Assembly (NCBI RefSeq): GCF_035582795.1
Contig: NC_134365.1
Span: 44,186,135-44,250,134 of the forward strand
Length of the DNA: 64,000 nucleotides
Reading direction: 5' to 3'
DNA from: Mycteria americana
Lineage: Eukaryota; Chordata; Aves; Ciconiiformes; Ciconiidae
Part shown: one piece after another, positions 27,401 to 39,122 of the stretch
How the letters are laid out: every line of letters begins with the position of its first letter
Position numbering within the stretch: position 1 is the stretch's first letter
Program-made: the position numbers and the translations under genes
The notes under the pieces: generated by a model
The model's input: only the letters and a program-made list of their open reading frames with translations
What the model was told of the DNA's origin: nothing
Databases searched by the model: none

Positions 27401-27604
27401 AGAGAGGAAGTACCTCCTATCAAAATGAAGTTATTTCCCCATTCCTTGCCCCAATTCCATTCAAAAGATACTATAGAATGTTTCTGAACTTTTTCTTCTT
27501 ATTCTAAAAAAAAAAAAAATCAACTAAGAGATATTTTAATGAAAGGATTGACCATATACAGGAATTTTTATGCTAATAGGTTTTTTTTAACCTTCAGTTA
27601 GCAG
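24471..27604. other. unique non-coding sequence
   Basis: No gene, RNA or transposon recognised. It is AT-rich. A 15-bp direct repeat at 26077-26118 is listed separately, and there is an A13 run near 27508-27520. Open frames are at most 82 codons. Confidence 0.6.
26077..26118. repeat. 15-bp direct repeat, 27-bp period
   Basis: 'CATGACCATTTTTAA' occurs exactly at 26077-26091 and 26104-26118, separated by 12 bases. It is a small local duplication and explains the repeated residues in both open frames that cross it. Confidence 0.88.
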
Positions 27605-27801
27605 AAAAGAAAAAAGAAAAAGAAAAAGAAAAAGAAAAAGAAAAAGAAAAAGAAAAAGAAAAAGAAAAAGAAAAAGAAAAAGAAAAAGAAAAAGAAAAAG
27701 AAAAAGAAAAAGAAAAAGAAAAAGAAAAAGAAAAAGAAAAAGAAAAAGAAAAAGAGAAAAAGAAAAAGAAAAAGAAAAAGAAAAAGAAAAAGAAAAAGAA
27801 G
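27605..27801. repeat. hexanucleotide microsatellite (AAAAAG)n, about 32 units
   Basis: From 27616 the G residues fall every 6 bases up to 27754, and then again every 6 bases from 27756 to 27798. The only break is a 2-base GA insertion at 27755-27756. The first unit (27609-27616) is 7 bases long. The plus strand is wholly purine for almost 200 bases. The minus-strand open frame across it (27598-27810, Phe with periodic Leu) is a translation artefact, not a protein. Confidence 0.98.
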
Positions 27802-28335
27802 GAAAGCCACGTACAGAGGAAGAAGCTTTTGTGATGAAAATAAAATTGCTAGCTATTGTTTGGCAGCCACAGCCTGGGGAAGATGCCTGCTCACTAGCAT
27901 TCTAACGCTGCTGTTTAGTCATATGTCCAAGACTGGTCATTAGCTTTCCCAAGCATGCATCAATTTGAAAATGTCTTTCTTTTAACTCGTCAGTATGGAA
28001 GCCCCAAAGTGCACTTTATTTGCGTAATAGGTTCCTTCAAGATGTTCAAAATCAGTTGTGGCTCTTCTGGTTATATTCAAGTGATATCCACTCAGAGGAA
28101 AAAAAACCAAAAGTTTCTTTTTGCTAAATAATAAAAGCATAGAGTGCAAAGAAATAATGTGTTCTGGACTGATTGCTTTAAGCAGTGACAAGAAACACAT
28201 GGTATTCTCAGCTGATATATAGAGCGGTATTGTCATCTTAAGAGCACATCCTCATTCTTATTGAATCTGATTCCCAGATTCACCAGATATCCCCAGGAGC
28301 ACACCTGTATATAACATTATTTTGCTTGCTAAGAA

Positions 28336-28433
28336 TATATTTTTAAATTTATTAATTTTTTAAATTAGTAAGTTTAATTTTTTAATTTTTTAATTTTTAA
28401 TTTTTAAAGTTTTAATTTTTTAATTAGTAAGCT
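28336..28433. repeat. AT-rich low-complexity tract (TTTTTAA)n-like
   Basis: Irregular repetition of T4-6/A2-3 blocks. The motif 'AATTAGTAAG' appears near both sides of the core, at about 28363-28372 and 28422-28431. It is simple sequence without coding meaning. Confidence 0.9.
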
Positions 28434-31400
28434 CAGTAAGTTTATCAGCTAAACGTGCAATCAGTCCAGAGACTGATGAGTCCAGTTTTGTTCAGAGCAC
28501 AAAAATTTTCCTGCATGTTACTCATTTTATTGATTTTGTTTTTATTTTCTGCTCTACCAGGAGCTGTAAAAAGCCCCCTTCCTTCCCCACCCCCAGTAAA
28601 CATTACCGGTGTAAAACAATGGAGCTTTGGGAGGAGGAAATTCAACATATGTTTTGATACACCTATATTTGTAACTCACTTGCTCTGTTGTGCTGTGTTC
28701 AGATGTTATATATTTTCTTTCATCTTGCATCATATGCTTCTCAGGAGTTAGGAGAGACTGGATACCTATTTACCAGCAAGTCAGAGACTTTCTTATAAGA
28801 GGATAAATCTCCTCCTTTTGGTATGAGAATTGATAACAACCCAACTGTTAGCAGGTTTCCAGAGTATATCTCATCATGTGTTCTGAGAAAAAAACAGTTC
28901 GTGGCTGTGAAATTTAACAAAATTGTAAAGCATTGGCTAAACCAGTAAATATAAGGGTTCTGTAGCAGGTAAACTGGAACTGTAATCAGCAGGGGCAGAA
29001 GTTGAACTTTGTAAGGCACAGTCACCACTGCCTAATTTGCCTTCACTCAACTGGTTAAAAGCACTTTTTATAGCACTAGCAGAATTTGTCCCCTTCCGTC
29101 CCAGATTCCTGTAAAACAGAGCTGCAATATTTATATACCTTCCAGGGCTGTGGCAAGGATTCACTAATTAGATATAGACTGATTTTCAAATAGGGTGACT
29201 CAACCACTTCTCAGTCTCCCCACGCCTGCCCTGGCAGGGTCAGGATGCCGGAATCCTCCTTGCCCGGATTCTCTCTTCAGGGCTTTGGTGAAATGGTGAA
29301 GCAGGACTTTCAGAGAATTTGCTTTGCTGTATGCTGTGAAGTATTTCAGGCGAATTACTAGATTATTTAGCAATAGTGTAACAACACAGAAGAGCAGGGA
29401 AGATGCTTAGAGCTGGCATCATAGCTGTCTGTACAACACACATTGCATGAGGCCAAAGATCTGAAAAGGTCTACAGATAAGAGGAGCTTCCTTGTAGCTT
29501 TCTCAGTGTTTCTTTTTTGGGAGTTCAGAATGTGCTTTTCATCCAACCCTGCATTTCCGTGCTGTCCTTTAGCCTCTTGGAGCGTTCTCTTGACTCCTTC
29601 TGATGCATATTGCAACAGCTTTTCAAGGGGAATGTGTAGCTACACAGAAGACCCCCTACACCTGTAGAGTGTAAGAAGAAGAAAAAAAAAGGCCTGTGGA
29701 ACCTCCATTGCTTGGAAGAGAGCAAAGGAAATCTAAGAGAGGGAACCTGTTGTGGACAAGCTTAAAATGCATGGTCTGATCGATTTCCAGCAAATTTATT
29801 CTTATGTATCTCAGTTATCCATTGCAAAGTAAGTTTAATTGAACACAGGGTAATACTTTCTTATAGTAGAGAGGGGAAAAAACTAGTTATTTCCACACTT
29901 TAGTCATATGCAAAGCTATTTCTTCTCAAAGGTTGACACAAGAGGAAATAATTCCTACAGTTTCAGAATTGCACATTTGTACAGTTGTGAATCATTCCTG
30001 CCTTTAACACTTGACAGCATGTAAAGTAGATGGACTGTTTTTTGCTCATATTCACTACATATCTGCTTCCTCCTGACAATACAATTTTGGCTTCATAATA
30101 AATCCCTGCTGCAAATCATCTTAAGAATTCTTGTCCCATAATTCACCCAAAGCTTTTTGACCTTGTTAACTGCAGATTTTAGAGTAGGAGTTTGAAATAA
30201 ATGTCAGTCTTGCTGATGCGGCCTTATTGTTTTCTCCCAAGAAGATAGCTTAATATGTTTAGACCACTGGAAGTGACAATCTTTCACAAATTTCAAGAAC
30301 CGTCATTAATTTATTTTAATAATGAAAAGCAAAACAGAGTGTGACAACTTTTGTCCTGTATGCTAATGAAACTCCAAGATCTGTAGTGAAACACTGTTAA
30401 GTATGAAAGGAGGAACCGAAGAAATGTATGTTACTAGTAATTTGGTATCCATTAGATTGTCGTTGCTGAGGTTGGTCTTAAAACAATCTAGTGTACTGAC
30501 CTGGTAACAATGAAGGGAAGTATGCTTTTTACTTCATCGCTGCCAAACTTCAAAAAATGCAGTGTGTACCTAGATGAGTTACTTCATTGAAGTCCTGCTT
30601 GTCTCCTGCTGAAGTCAATAGGCAAATTGCTATTATCAATAAGAGCAAGAAGGTGCTATAGTAAAGACGTTATAGCAATTGGACTTGAATGAAAATACGT
30701 AAGGGGCCAAATATGAAATCATTCCTTTCAATTCTTTTCTTTCCTGTATGCATTAACAGAACAAAATATTATAGGGGGAGATATTTTTCTTATTTCTACA
30801 TCCTTTTTTCTTAGAGGAAATAGAGGATGTGAGGAGAAAAGTTGGGGTCTCGGAGGGACTGTAGGTACCTGGTGCCTTCAGTACTGAAATGTCCTACAAG
30901 CATCATCAGCTACACTGTCCTACCTGTAGACCACACTCGCAGAACAGTCACAACCATAAATGAATGCTGCATAGGATTTTGCTGATGATAAATGAGATAT
31001 GGTTGTAAGCACTAGGGACACTTGTAGAAGGATAGTGCTAAAAAAAATTTTTTTAAAAAATCCAACTATATAATCATGATACAAACCTGTTGACTGCATC
31101 AGAAACCTCTACAAAAATTCCCTAAGGCTGTGGCTGCATATTGTGGAGCGTAAGATTATGGATAAAAAGTCTTATTTTTAGGAGTTTGTAAGTGATTTTG
31201 ATACACAGTGAATGCTGGAGGCAGTACACCTGAAGCAAAGGAAGTGAGAAGTCTTCCCTTCATGCTGTATGAGAACTGCCAAGAACCCTCTTTGGTGTTC
31301 TCACACTCATACCAATCTCTGAGCATGACGCTGAGCAGAGCATCTGAGATTTCAGTGGTTCTTCTGAAGGATTTAAGCGATTCTAAATGAGTTAATACCT

Positions 31401-34400
31401 GCCAAAGTGTCTTGCTCCTTTTTGGAAGCAATTTCATGCGATTCTAAGCTGTGTCACTTGTTAAGTGAAAGTGATTCATGATGCATTGAAATGGAAATTT
31501 AAAATAAATTGTTTCTGAATTTAATGCTCATGAGAGCAAATGGCATGATGCAAACAGGAGCAAGACTGAGCAAACTGTCCCAGTAAGTTCTGGTTATCCT
31601 CCCCCTCCTTGAAAAACAAACTTCTATAGAGTTAGCCTTAGGTTTCTCTTGAATAAATCCAGACTATCTGCATTTGCCTAGGCTACAGAAAAAAGGGTTA
31701 TATTCAGTCTTTATGTTCAGTCTCTGTAATCGGCTTAAACCTGTTTTTTTCCTGTTAGATTTGCATCAGTGAATTCAGAGGCAGTGAGTTAACAGAATTG
31801 ATTTTAAAACAGATTTCAATTAAACCATGTAATTCATGACTTTAGAAAAGGCCTACTTGGCTCTATATGTAAAGGCAGGCACAGTAAGTGCATTGACACA
31901 CAGCTTTTTTTTTTAAGACATATGACAGGCATCTTAAACATCTAACCTGAAGGTGCAAATACTCGCTCTTGCTTTTTTGACAGTAACTTTCCAGAGATAG
32001 AGCTGCCGTAGCACCATTTGATCTTGTATAATTCTTGAAGTTCACTTGACCCTTCACGGTGTTTTGGGGTAGGTTTGGGGTGCTTGTATGGACTCTTTCC
32101 TCATGCCATAGAGAACTGTGATTCTGTATCCCAGGTCCTGTATAAGAGCAGGCATGTTCTCTGTTTGATCTAGGCAGGATCACTCAGGTGGTCACAAGGA
32201 AATAAAGGATCATGATGGTGGTTCAGCATTTCGGATTTTTCCTTGAAGCTTAGAATGTAGCTTTATTTTATTTGGAATGATACAGTGTTTATATGTGGCT
32301 CTCTTCTTTGAATTTGCTGCTACACTGAGCATAGAAAAACACAACTTTCCTTCTGTGTAAAATAAATGGTGACAACATGTAATTTTCTTCTTTGCAGCCC
32401 TTGCTATAATTTCCTTTCTTTCAAGCAAAAGAGTAGTCATTTTGATAAAACCTTCTCCATTAGTCTTGTCACTACCTTGTTACTTGTGTGTAACTGTTGT
32501 ATGACTAAACATCCTAATTGTTTGGAGACGTACAGTTCACAGGTGTTTTGTACATAAAGTAAATATTTCCCAAGAACAAGTTATGGAAATAATTCACTGA
32601 AGCACTTAAGTTTCGGTGATCAAAAAATATCCTCGCTGAAAATGTACTCAGTGTTTAATTCAAACATTACTACGCACTTCGATTCCTTTAGGCAAATGAA
32701 GCCTTCCTTTCTAATTAACAGTGCTAATAAGAATATATATATAGTTTTGTTTCACATATTACTGTTTCTATTAGACTGGTAAAATATGACCTACTTCTTA
32801 GGGATAACTATGGTTTCAGGACAGGCTATTTCAGTTACAAAGCTGAAAGAAGTGAAGAACGAACATCTTCAGGCAGGCAGCTGCACTATCAGTGGCACCG
32901 GCCATGGATGGCCAGCCACGGAGACAGCGCAGAGGAACAAGATGTGGAGACAAGGAGCAGGGAGGACATATTCTGGCTAACCATGGGAGCTTTCCTGGAG
33001 ACCAAGTGGTGCCAGGAAAAGATCTCCAGACTTTAGCCTGGGACCTACCTGAGACCTTAGTCCTTTCTGTCCTACTTCACGAAACCACATTTTACCTTTA
33101 AAAATAAACCCAAGCTTTCTCTCCCTTCAAGTCTCCGGATGGTTTGACCCCCTTACCATATTTGTTTGTACCCCTCCCCACCCTCTGCTTTAGCTCTGTG
33201 CTGTCTGTGATGCTTTGGGCCAGCAACCTACAATTACTGCTGGTTTTCAGAAGTCTCTTAAAGGTATTGCTTCTCCTGGTCCCAACAGCCAAATCAGGAG
33301 GCAGCGGGTTCAAATTTTAGCAGGGTTCACTGAGGAGAACCCTGCTCTTTTCCACACTAAGTTGAAGTAGGCAGGGTCTTTTTGTTGCTATGGTGTTTTT
33401 TCATGTTTCTTTCTTTTCATGTTTGTCTCTCTGGTGTCTCCCTCTCTTCTTGTCTTCCTTTTTCTTAGCATCTTCATCTTTCCTTGTTTTTATCAAACTA
33501 TTTGGTATCATTTAACCACACTTGTCATTCCTAATAGCCTGCTATACAGCATCATATCTTCATGATGTGAAAGTGGGACACTGCAGTGGCCAATAAAAAG
33601 ACACCAGGGTAAATGACCCTTGTTGAGATAATATTCCTTTGTTGTCGAGATAAGCAGGCAAGCACTATTGCTTCCTTCAAGCAAAAGTATAGGAGTCTTC
33701 AGCCTAAAGAAAATGGTTTGACAGAAAGAAATTGGGCTGATTTATTCTTGCTTAGTCATAGGCTGTCTTGCTTTCAGTATGCCTGCAATAACAAAACAGC
33801 CTTACAATTTGGAAGGGTGCACAACAAATTTTTCTAACCAGAAAAGCAACTCATTTGGTTTAAAAACATATAACAATACTTTAAATACTCAAGAAAAATG
33901 TCAAGTAATTTCCCCAAGTTGTTTACTAATTTTAAAAATAATTATATGGATAGTTACTAATTATGCCCTTTGAAAATGAGAGGGGTTTTTTTTCTTCTGG
34001 AAATTTCAATGGCACCTGAAACAAGTCATTTTTTTCCCTCTTTATTTACTGGAACCTACGTGATTCAAGTGCACTGCAGATAAATTTTCTCCCTGGACTT
34101 CTATTCTAGCCCTGGTGTGGAAGGGTACAAAAATATTTAATTTCATGCTGCTGCTACATGCACATTAGCTAACTTTGGCAACTCCATAATTATCAGTGGG
34201 ACATGTTAATCTAGAGCCCTACAGGCATTTCCCAGAGCATAAAGGTTCTTTTCAAAATATGGCTGGGATTTCAGTGTATTGAGAGCATATCTTCAAGACT
34301 GCATACCACAAAAGTTTTCCTCTTAAAAGTCCACATCTAATTAAAGAGTACTGGTTGTTAGAGAAATAGATATAGTCACTGTTGCTTTTAACAATAAAGC

Positions 34401-35332
34401 ACACCAGGTCATAGGTGTCACATTTGGGGACAGAAAGGGGGAAACACTCCTAGCCTTCAAAGCGATATGGCAAAAAAATTGTTCTACACTGTGCTCACTT
34501 ACACGAACTCTGAAAAGAACCAGAAATGAAACTGGAAATTGTTAAATGCAAAACCAGTCAATAGCAAGCTAATGACACAAGTCAGTGAAGAAAGATTGAT
34601 TTTTGTCCCCCCTCATGCTGAGACTTAAATTTACAATTTGCTAACATAGCGATTAGACAACAGGTGGAATCCAACAAGTATGATTCACACTAAAGCGGTG
34701 CTTTGATAGAAAAGCACTATATAATTTAGATTATGGTGTAAACATCCAGTCTTTTTGCATGAATCCACCTGTGGATTTAGCCATAACAGAAATTATGAAT
34801 GCAAATAAAGAACTCCTCTGTCCCAGCCATAATCAGTCCCTTAGAAAACACACAAAATCCCCTCCCTTCTAATATCCCAATTTGAAAATGCTATGAACTA
34901 TATCAAATTGAGAACAGAGGTGGTAATCCTCAAAGTTCAATTACAGAGTTCCCACTTCAGTAGCCTTGCTGGAACAATAAAGTAGTTTGAATGCAAGCTG
35001 CTTTGTTGAAGTCAAGCTTGCCTCACATCCCGAGATATCTGTGATTGCTCATAGTTCTCTCACTGAAAAATGCGTGAGGGCTCTGGTTAGAAATCACCAA
35101 GAGGGAAGCTTATGATCAGCAGCCAGACATTTTGAGACCAATAATCTGTTGTTTTCAAACTACTTACTTTATTGCATTAGGGGCTATAAATAAACGAGGT
35201 TGCATTTGCTAGACAGATTAGAAATGAGATGAAACTACAGCTGTGCCTGTCTCTTCTATAGCAACCAACAGACAGCTCCACCTTCCCCCCAAAACACTCC
35301 ACTTCTCTCAAACTGACCACATTCACAAGAGT

Positions 35333-35355
35333 GGTAATGGTAATGGTAATGGTAA
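35333..35355. repeat. short hexanucleotide microsatellite (GGTAAT)n
   Basis: Nearly four uninterrupted copies of GGTAAT. It accounts for the alternating Asn-Gly frame and the His-Tyr frame on the opposite strand, which are artefacts. Confidence 0.95.
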
Positions 35356-36856
35356 AATCCATTATACCAGCAAGCTCCAGCTGGTAGCCAGAGGGCTGGA
35401 TGCAATGTCAGCGTGGAGACGACTACCTCTTGTTTTGGTTCATTTGTCACTGGAGTAAAAGCAAGCTGAAATTTGTCAAACAATCAAACAAGCCTTTGCA
35501 AAGCAACATTAAGGAATGTAATTGTTGATTAAACTTTTTTCCTGGTGTAAAATTTGTCCTGAGGAAACCTATGCATTTAGTAAAAGCCAACCACAAAAGC
35601 TTAAAAGTGATTATTCTTTTGTGTTGTCCTAAGTTTGAACTAAATTTAAAACCTGGAACACAAAGCATTCCTGTAGCTTCATTTGGAAGAGTTTGCTTCT
35701 CGTTTATGATTCCCAGGGGAATTAGTATTTCTTATTGGCTGTGTACTATGTGCAAGTGAGAGCTTTGAAAAACAGTAATAAGCCATTTTCTTCTGGCAGA
35801 CCCTGGAAGTTTATAAGCAGGGATCGTACCAGGACTCTCTGCGAATTTTAATCCAGTTTGCATCCTATAAAAATAGCAGTACTTCATCCTTTATGAGGCT
35901 TTGCTGTATTATACTGCTGGTATAGACTGAGCTGTTGAGAAGAGTGTTTAAGGAGAACCATTTAATGCAACTGGAAAGAGAAATGTGTTTTCTCTGAATT
36001 GAGAACATGAACAACTTGAAGACAGAAGAATACAGCCAGAAAAGGCAAAGAACTGAGAGTGACTAAGGCAATTATGAATATTCACTCCCCAAAGGGACTG
36101 CAAAAAACCAGCAGTATCTACATATCGTTACTTTTACATTATTGTGGTATTTACTATTAAAGGAGCTAGTTTCTTTTATAAACTGTGAGCAGAAATCACT
36201 TTGCCTGGCACTGAAAAGACATATTCAGTTGAAAGCATTGTCTACCTGATAATTTTTAAGACAGGAGAAAGTTGTATAATACTAAAAATGTGAGAAAATT
36301 TAACTTTGACAGCACAGCTGTGGATGCTGATTAACATTAAAGGAAGCTATGTTTACAAATTAATGAAAAATAAATACTTACAGCTGATGCCCAGCTCATA
36401 TACCAAATATACAGCAGAGTATGCTGTAGATAACATGTTATATAATATCTTTGTTACATGATATTCAAAATTATAAAGCTTCTCAGTCACTTTTCTTTAT
36501 AAGTTGAAGGATCTCAGGAGGCAGATACCAGCCTTGAAATCTTGAGGCGAGTCCCCAAAAGAGAGGTCTCTCTCCACCTGGCAGCTGGAAAGGTCTTTCT
36601 GCCATTAGAATTTTAGAACTAGGTAGGTGTGTGTCCATGTGCAACTCTGTGCTCTCCAAGGATGACATAAACCAGAAAAGAGAAGAACACTTCCAGTGAA
36701 CCAGTGTTACTTACACTTTTTCACAATTTGCTTCTTATTACATGGTCTTCTAAGGTCATTGATATTTATGACATCATGCAATCAGTGAAATAACAAATTA
36801 ATGGCAAAGTAATGAACTAATGAGAATTTCGAGCTAAAGAAGCACCAGGATAAAGC

Positions 36857-37320
36857 AGTCCAGTAAGCGGAGGGCCACCAAGATGGTCAGGGGGCTGGAG
36901 GACATGAATTACAAGGAGAGGCTGAGACCTGGGTCTGTTCAGCCTGGAGAAGGCGGCTATGGTAAGCCATTATGACCGTGTACAACTGCCTAACCGGAGG
37001 GTGTAGATAAGACTGAGGCAGACATTTTTGGAGCTACATGATGAAAGGGAGGGAAGGAACGGATACAAATTGCAGCAAGTGAAATTGTGGTTAGATATAA
37101 GGAAAAAACTTTTCACAGTAAGAGCACTCAAACACTGTGAGATATTGCCCAGAGAGACTATAGAATCTGCATCCTTGGAGATGTTCGAACTCAGCTGGAA
37201 CAAGGGCCAGATTAACCTAATTTAATTTTAAAGTTGGCCTCCTTGGAGTGGGAGGTTGGACAAGACAGCCTCCAGAAGTCCTTTCCACCCTAAACTGTTT
37301 TATAATTGTATGACTCCATG
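36857..37320 (+). mobile_element. CR1 non-LTR retrotransposon, about 460-bp 3' fragment
   Basis: This is the longest avian-type CR1 copy in the window. In order it holds 'GGAGGGCCACCAAGATGGTCAGGGGGCTGGAGGACATGAA', 'AGGAGAGGCTGAG', 'TTCAGCCTGGAGAAGGCGGC', a block ending 'AACTGCCTAACCGGAGGGTG', 'GGTTAGATATAAGGAAAAAACTTTTCACAG', 'TTGGAGATGTTCGAACTCAGCTGG' and the end 'AGAAGTCCTTTCCACCCTAAACTGTTTTATAATTGTATGACTC'. It includes the region after the reverse transcriptase and the 3' UTR, with stops and indels throughout. It is inactive. The 65-codon and 77-codon open frames inside it are incidental. Confidence 0.95.
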
Positions 37321-38531
37321 AATTACTCAAGGGTTGAAACTTGAGAAGTCATGAGACGCAAATATTTTTGTCTGAAGAATATTGCATGCTAAGAGATTCA
37401 ACAGCATAGGTATACATGGTTCATATCTGTATAATGGTCAATCTTCAAGCCATATTTTCAAATTCTAAAGCTTGTTGACTGTCATATTCATTTCTATGTC
37501 AAATGTGCCGGAAAAAAAACCACTTTCCTTGTGGAAACAGACCTGAACATACAGCAAAAGTTGTTAAATATTGAATCATTTATAGCCAGGTAACAAACTA
37601 CAATTGGTTTCAGTTGTACACAAGAGCTTTATGACATGAGGTAGAAAACCAGAATATATTGAATTGCATTGAAATTGATAATTACAGTTTCCAACAAAAA
37701 AAAAATTGAAGCTTTTGACAATTGAATTACAGTAAAAACACACAGCTGAGAGAAAGCTGCATAATATGCTAATTGAAATGTTATTTTTCCTAAAATTTCC
37801 CTTAACTAAAATACTTCTTCATTATTCTCATGCAACTTATCTGTGACTACTACGAAACAGTCTCTCAGGTTTGACATCACTGTGGTCACTCTTTTACCAA
37901 AGCTGTTTAATACATTACAGTACCTCTTAACTCTGAGTAAAAGATGCTTATACATACCTGCCAGGAACTCTAGTCTAACGGCAAAACAGGACCACCAAAT
38001 GGCAACGAATAGTGGTAGTGTGCTCTCCTGGGTAATGCAGTTCAGAGCTGCAGTAGCTCAAAATTAGTGCCTTGGGGCAGCACAAGGACTGAAAATGAAG
38101 CATTTTAATTTAGGAATACCCAAATATTTTATTTCAACTGTAAATATTTTTTAGCCTTTTGCAGTTATTGGGCATTCAGCCTTGGTCTAAGATACATCCA
38201 TAAACTATATATGGTAAAATTCAGGATTTTAGGTTGTAACAGAAGTTCACTCTGATGATCTGCACTCACTCAAACAAGCAACATTTATCCTGGACAAGAA
38301 AAATGACAAATTAGCATCCCAATTCAGAACAAGGGATCTTCTACACTGAAATAATGTAAGTGCAGTGCAGGAGGACTGCTTCCCTCCAAACCCCAAATCT
38401 CTATCCCAAAATAAAGGTATTTTTGAGGGGTTTTTTTTCTGTAATTGCCATCCAAAAAAAAATTGAAAGTAACATAATAATGAGTCCATTTCTATGGAAA
38501 TGGTCTTGTTATTATTTAATCAGGCCAGCAT

Positions 38532-38588
38532 CTAAGTGATTCATGAACTGCTTATTGAATTTCAACCTGCAGTTCATGAATCTCTGAG
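38532..38588. repeat. inverted repeat (perfect 14-bp arms, 17-nt loop)
   Basis: The arm 'GATTCATGAACTGC' (38538-38551) is the exact reverse complement of 38569-38582. Outside the perfect arms, four of the next six positions also pair (38536, 38535, 38533, 38532 with 38584, 38585, 38587, 38588). It could form a hairpin in RNA or a small cruciform. No transposon termini or target duplications are obvious around it. Confidence 0.92.
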
Positions 38589-39086
38589 TTGAGAAAATTT
38601 GAAGGAAAGAAAAAGAAGAGAAAGAAACCCCTTCCCCAAAGGACTTAGCAAACATTCTGTCAATGATGAATGCTACCTAATTTACTCTAAAACAGTTAAA
38701 AGATACTCAGTTCCTTAGCTTATTCAGTGTTCACTTATAGAAATAGCTAGCACCAGTGATGCATTATGCTAAGCACTGTATAAATCCATAACAAAAGGAG
38801 AGATAACCAGTAGCTTAGAGAAATTAACTGCACAAAGCAGTTGTGAAGGGAGTTAATTGAAATTTGGGAGTATTGTAAACAAGCCAGAAATTTTCTTCCA
38901 CAAAGGGATAGGGATCAATGCACTGGAATAAAGCTGCCTCATGCTCCAGGAGCCTTTATACTCATGCCAAAGATGTTTATTTTTGTCATCCTTAAGTTCC
39001 TGACCCCAAGGCCAGGAAAAGTGCCCTTTATTGCTTTCCTTGTGAGATGTCCGTCAGCTTGTGTAGTTAGGTATGCATTCATACAT

Positions 39087-39122
39087 ATGCACACACACAC
39101 AAACATATGCTCGTGTGTGCAT
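39087..39122. repeat. CA/TG microsatellite patch with 10-bp inverted arms
   Basis: 'ATGCACACAC' (39087-39096) is the reverse complement of 'GTGTGTGCAT' (39113-39122), so a short CA run and a short TG run face each other across 16 bases. This is common simple-sequence structure. Confidence 0.85.

Larger units (their letters stand above)
27802..36856. other. unique non-coding sequence with an AT-rich low-complexity patch
   Basis: About 9 kb without a recognised gene. Contents that stand out are the T/A low-complexity patch at 28336-28433 and a short GGTAAT microsatellite at 35333-35355. A slightly GC-richer patch at about 32870-33020 has only small overlapping open frames. The longest frame, 106 codons minus at 31863-32183, has no recognisable domain. 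Confidence 0.6.

Noticed and set aside
27598..27810. 70-codon minus-strand frame of Phe with periodic Leu
   Set aside because: It is the translation of the (AAAAAG)n array, not a protein.
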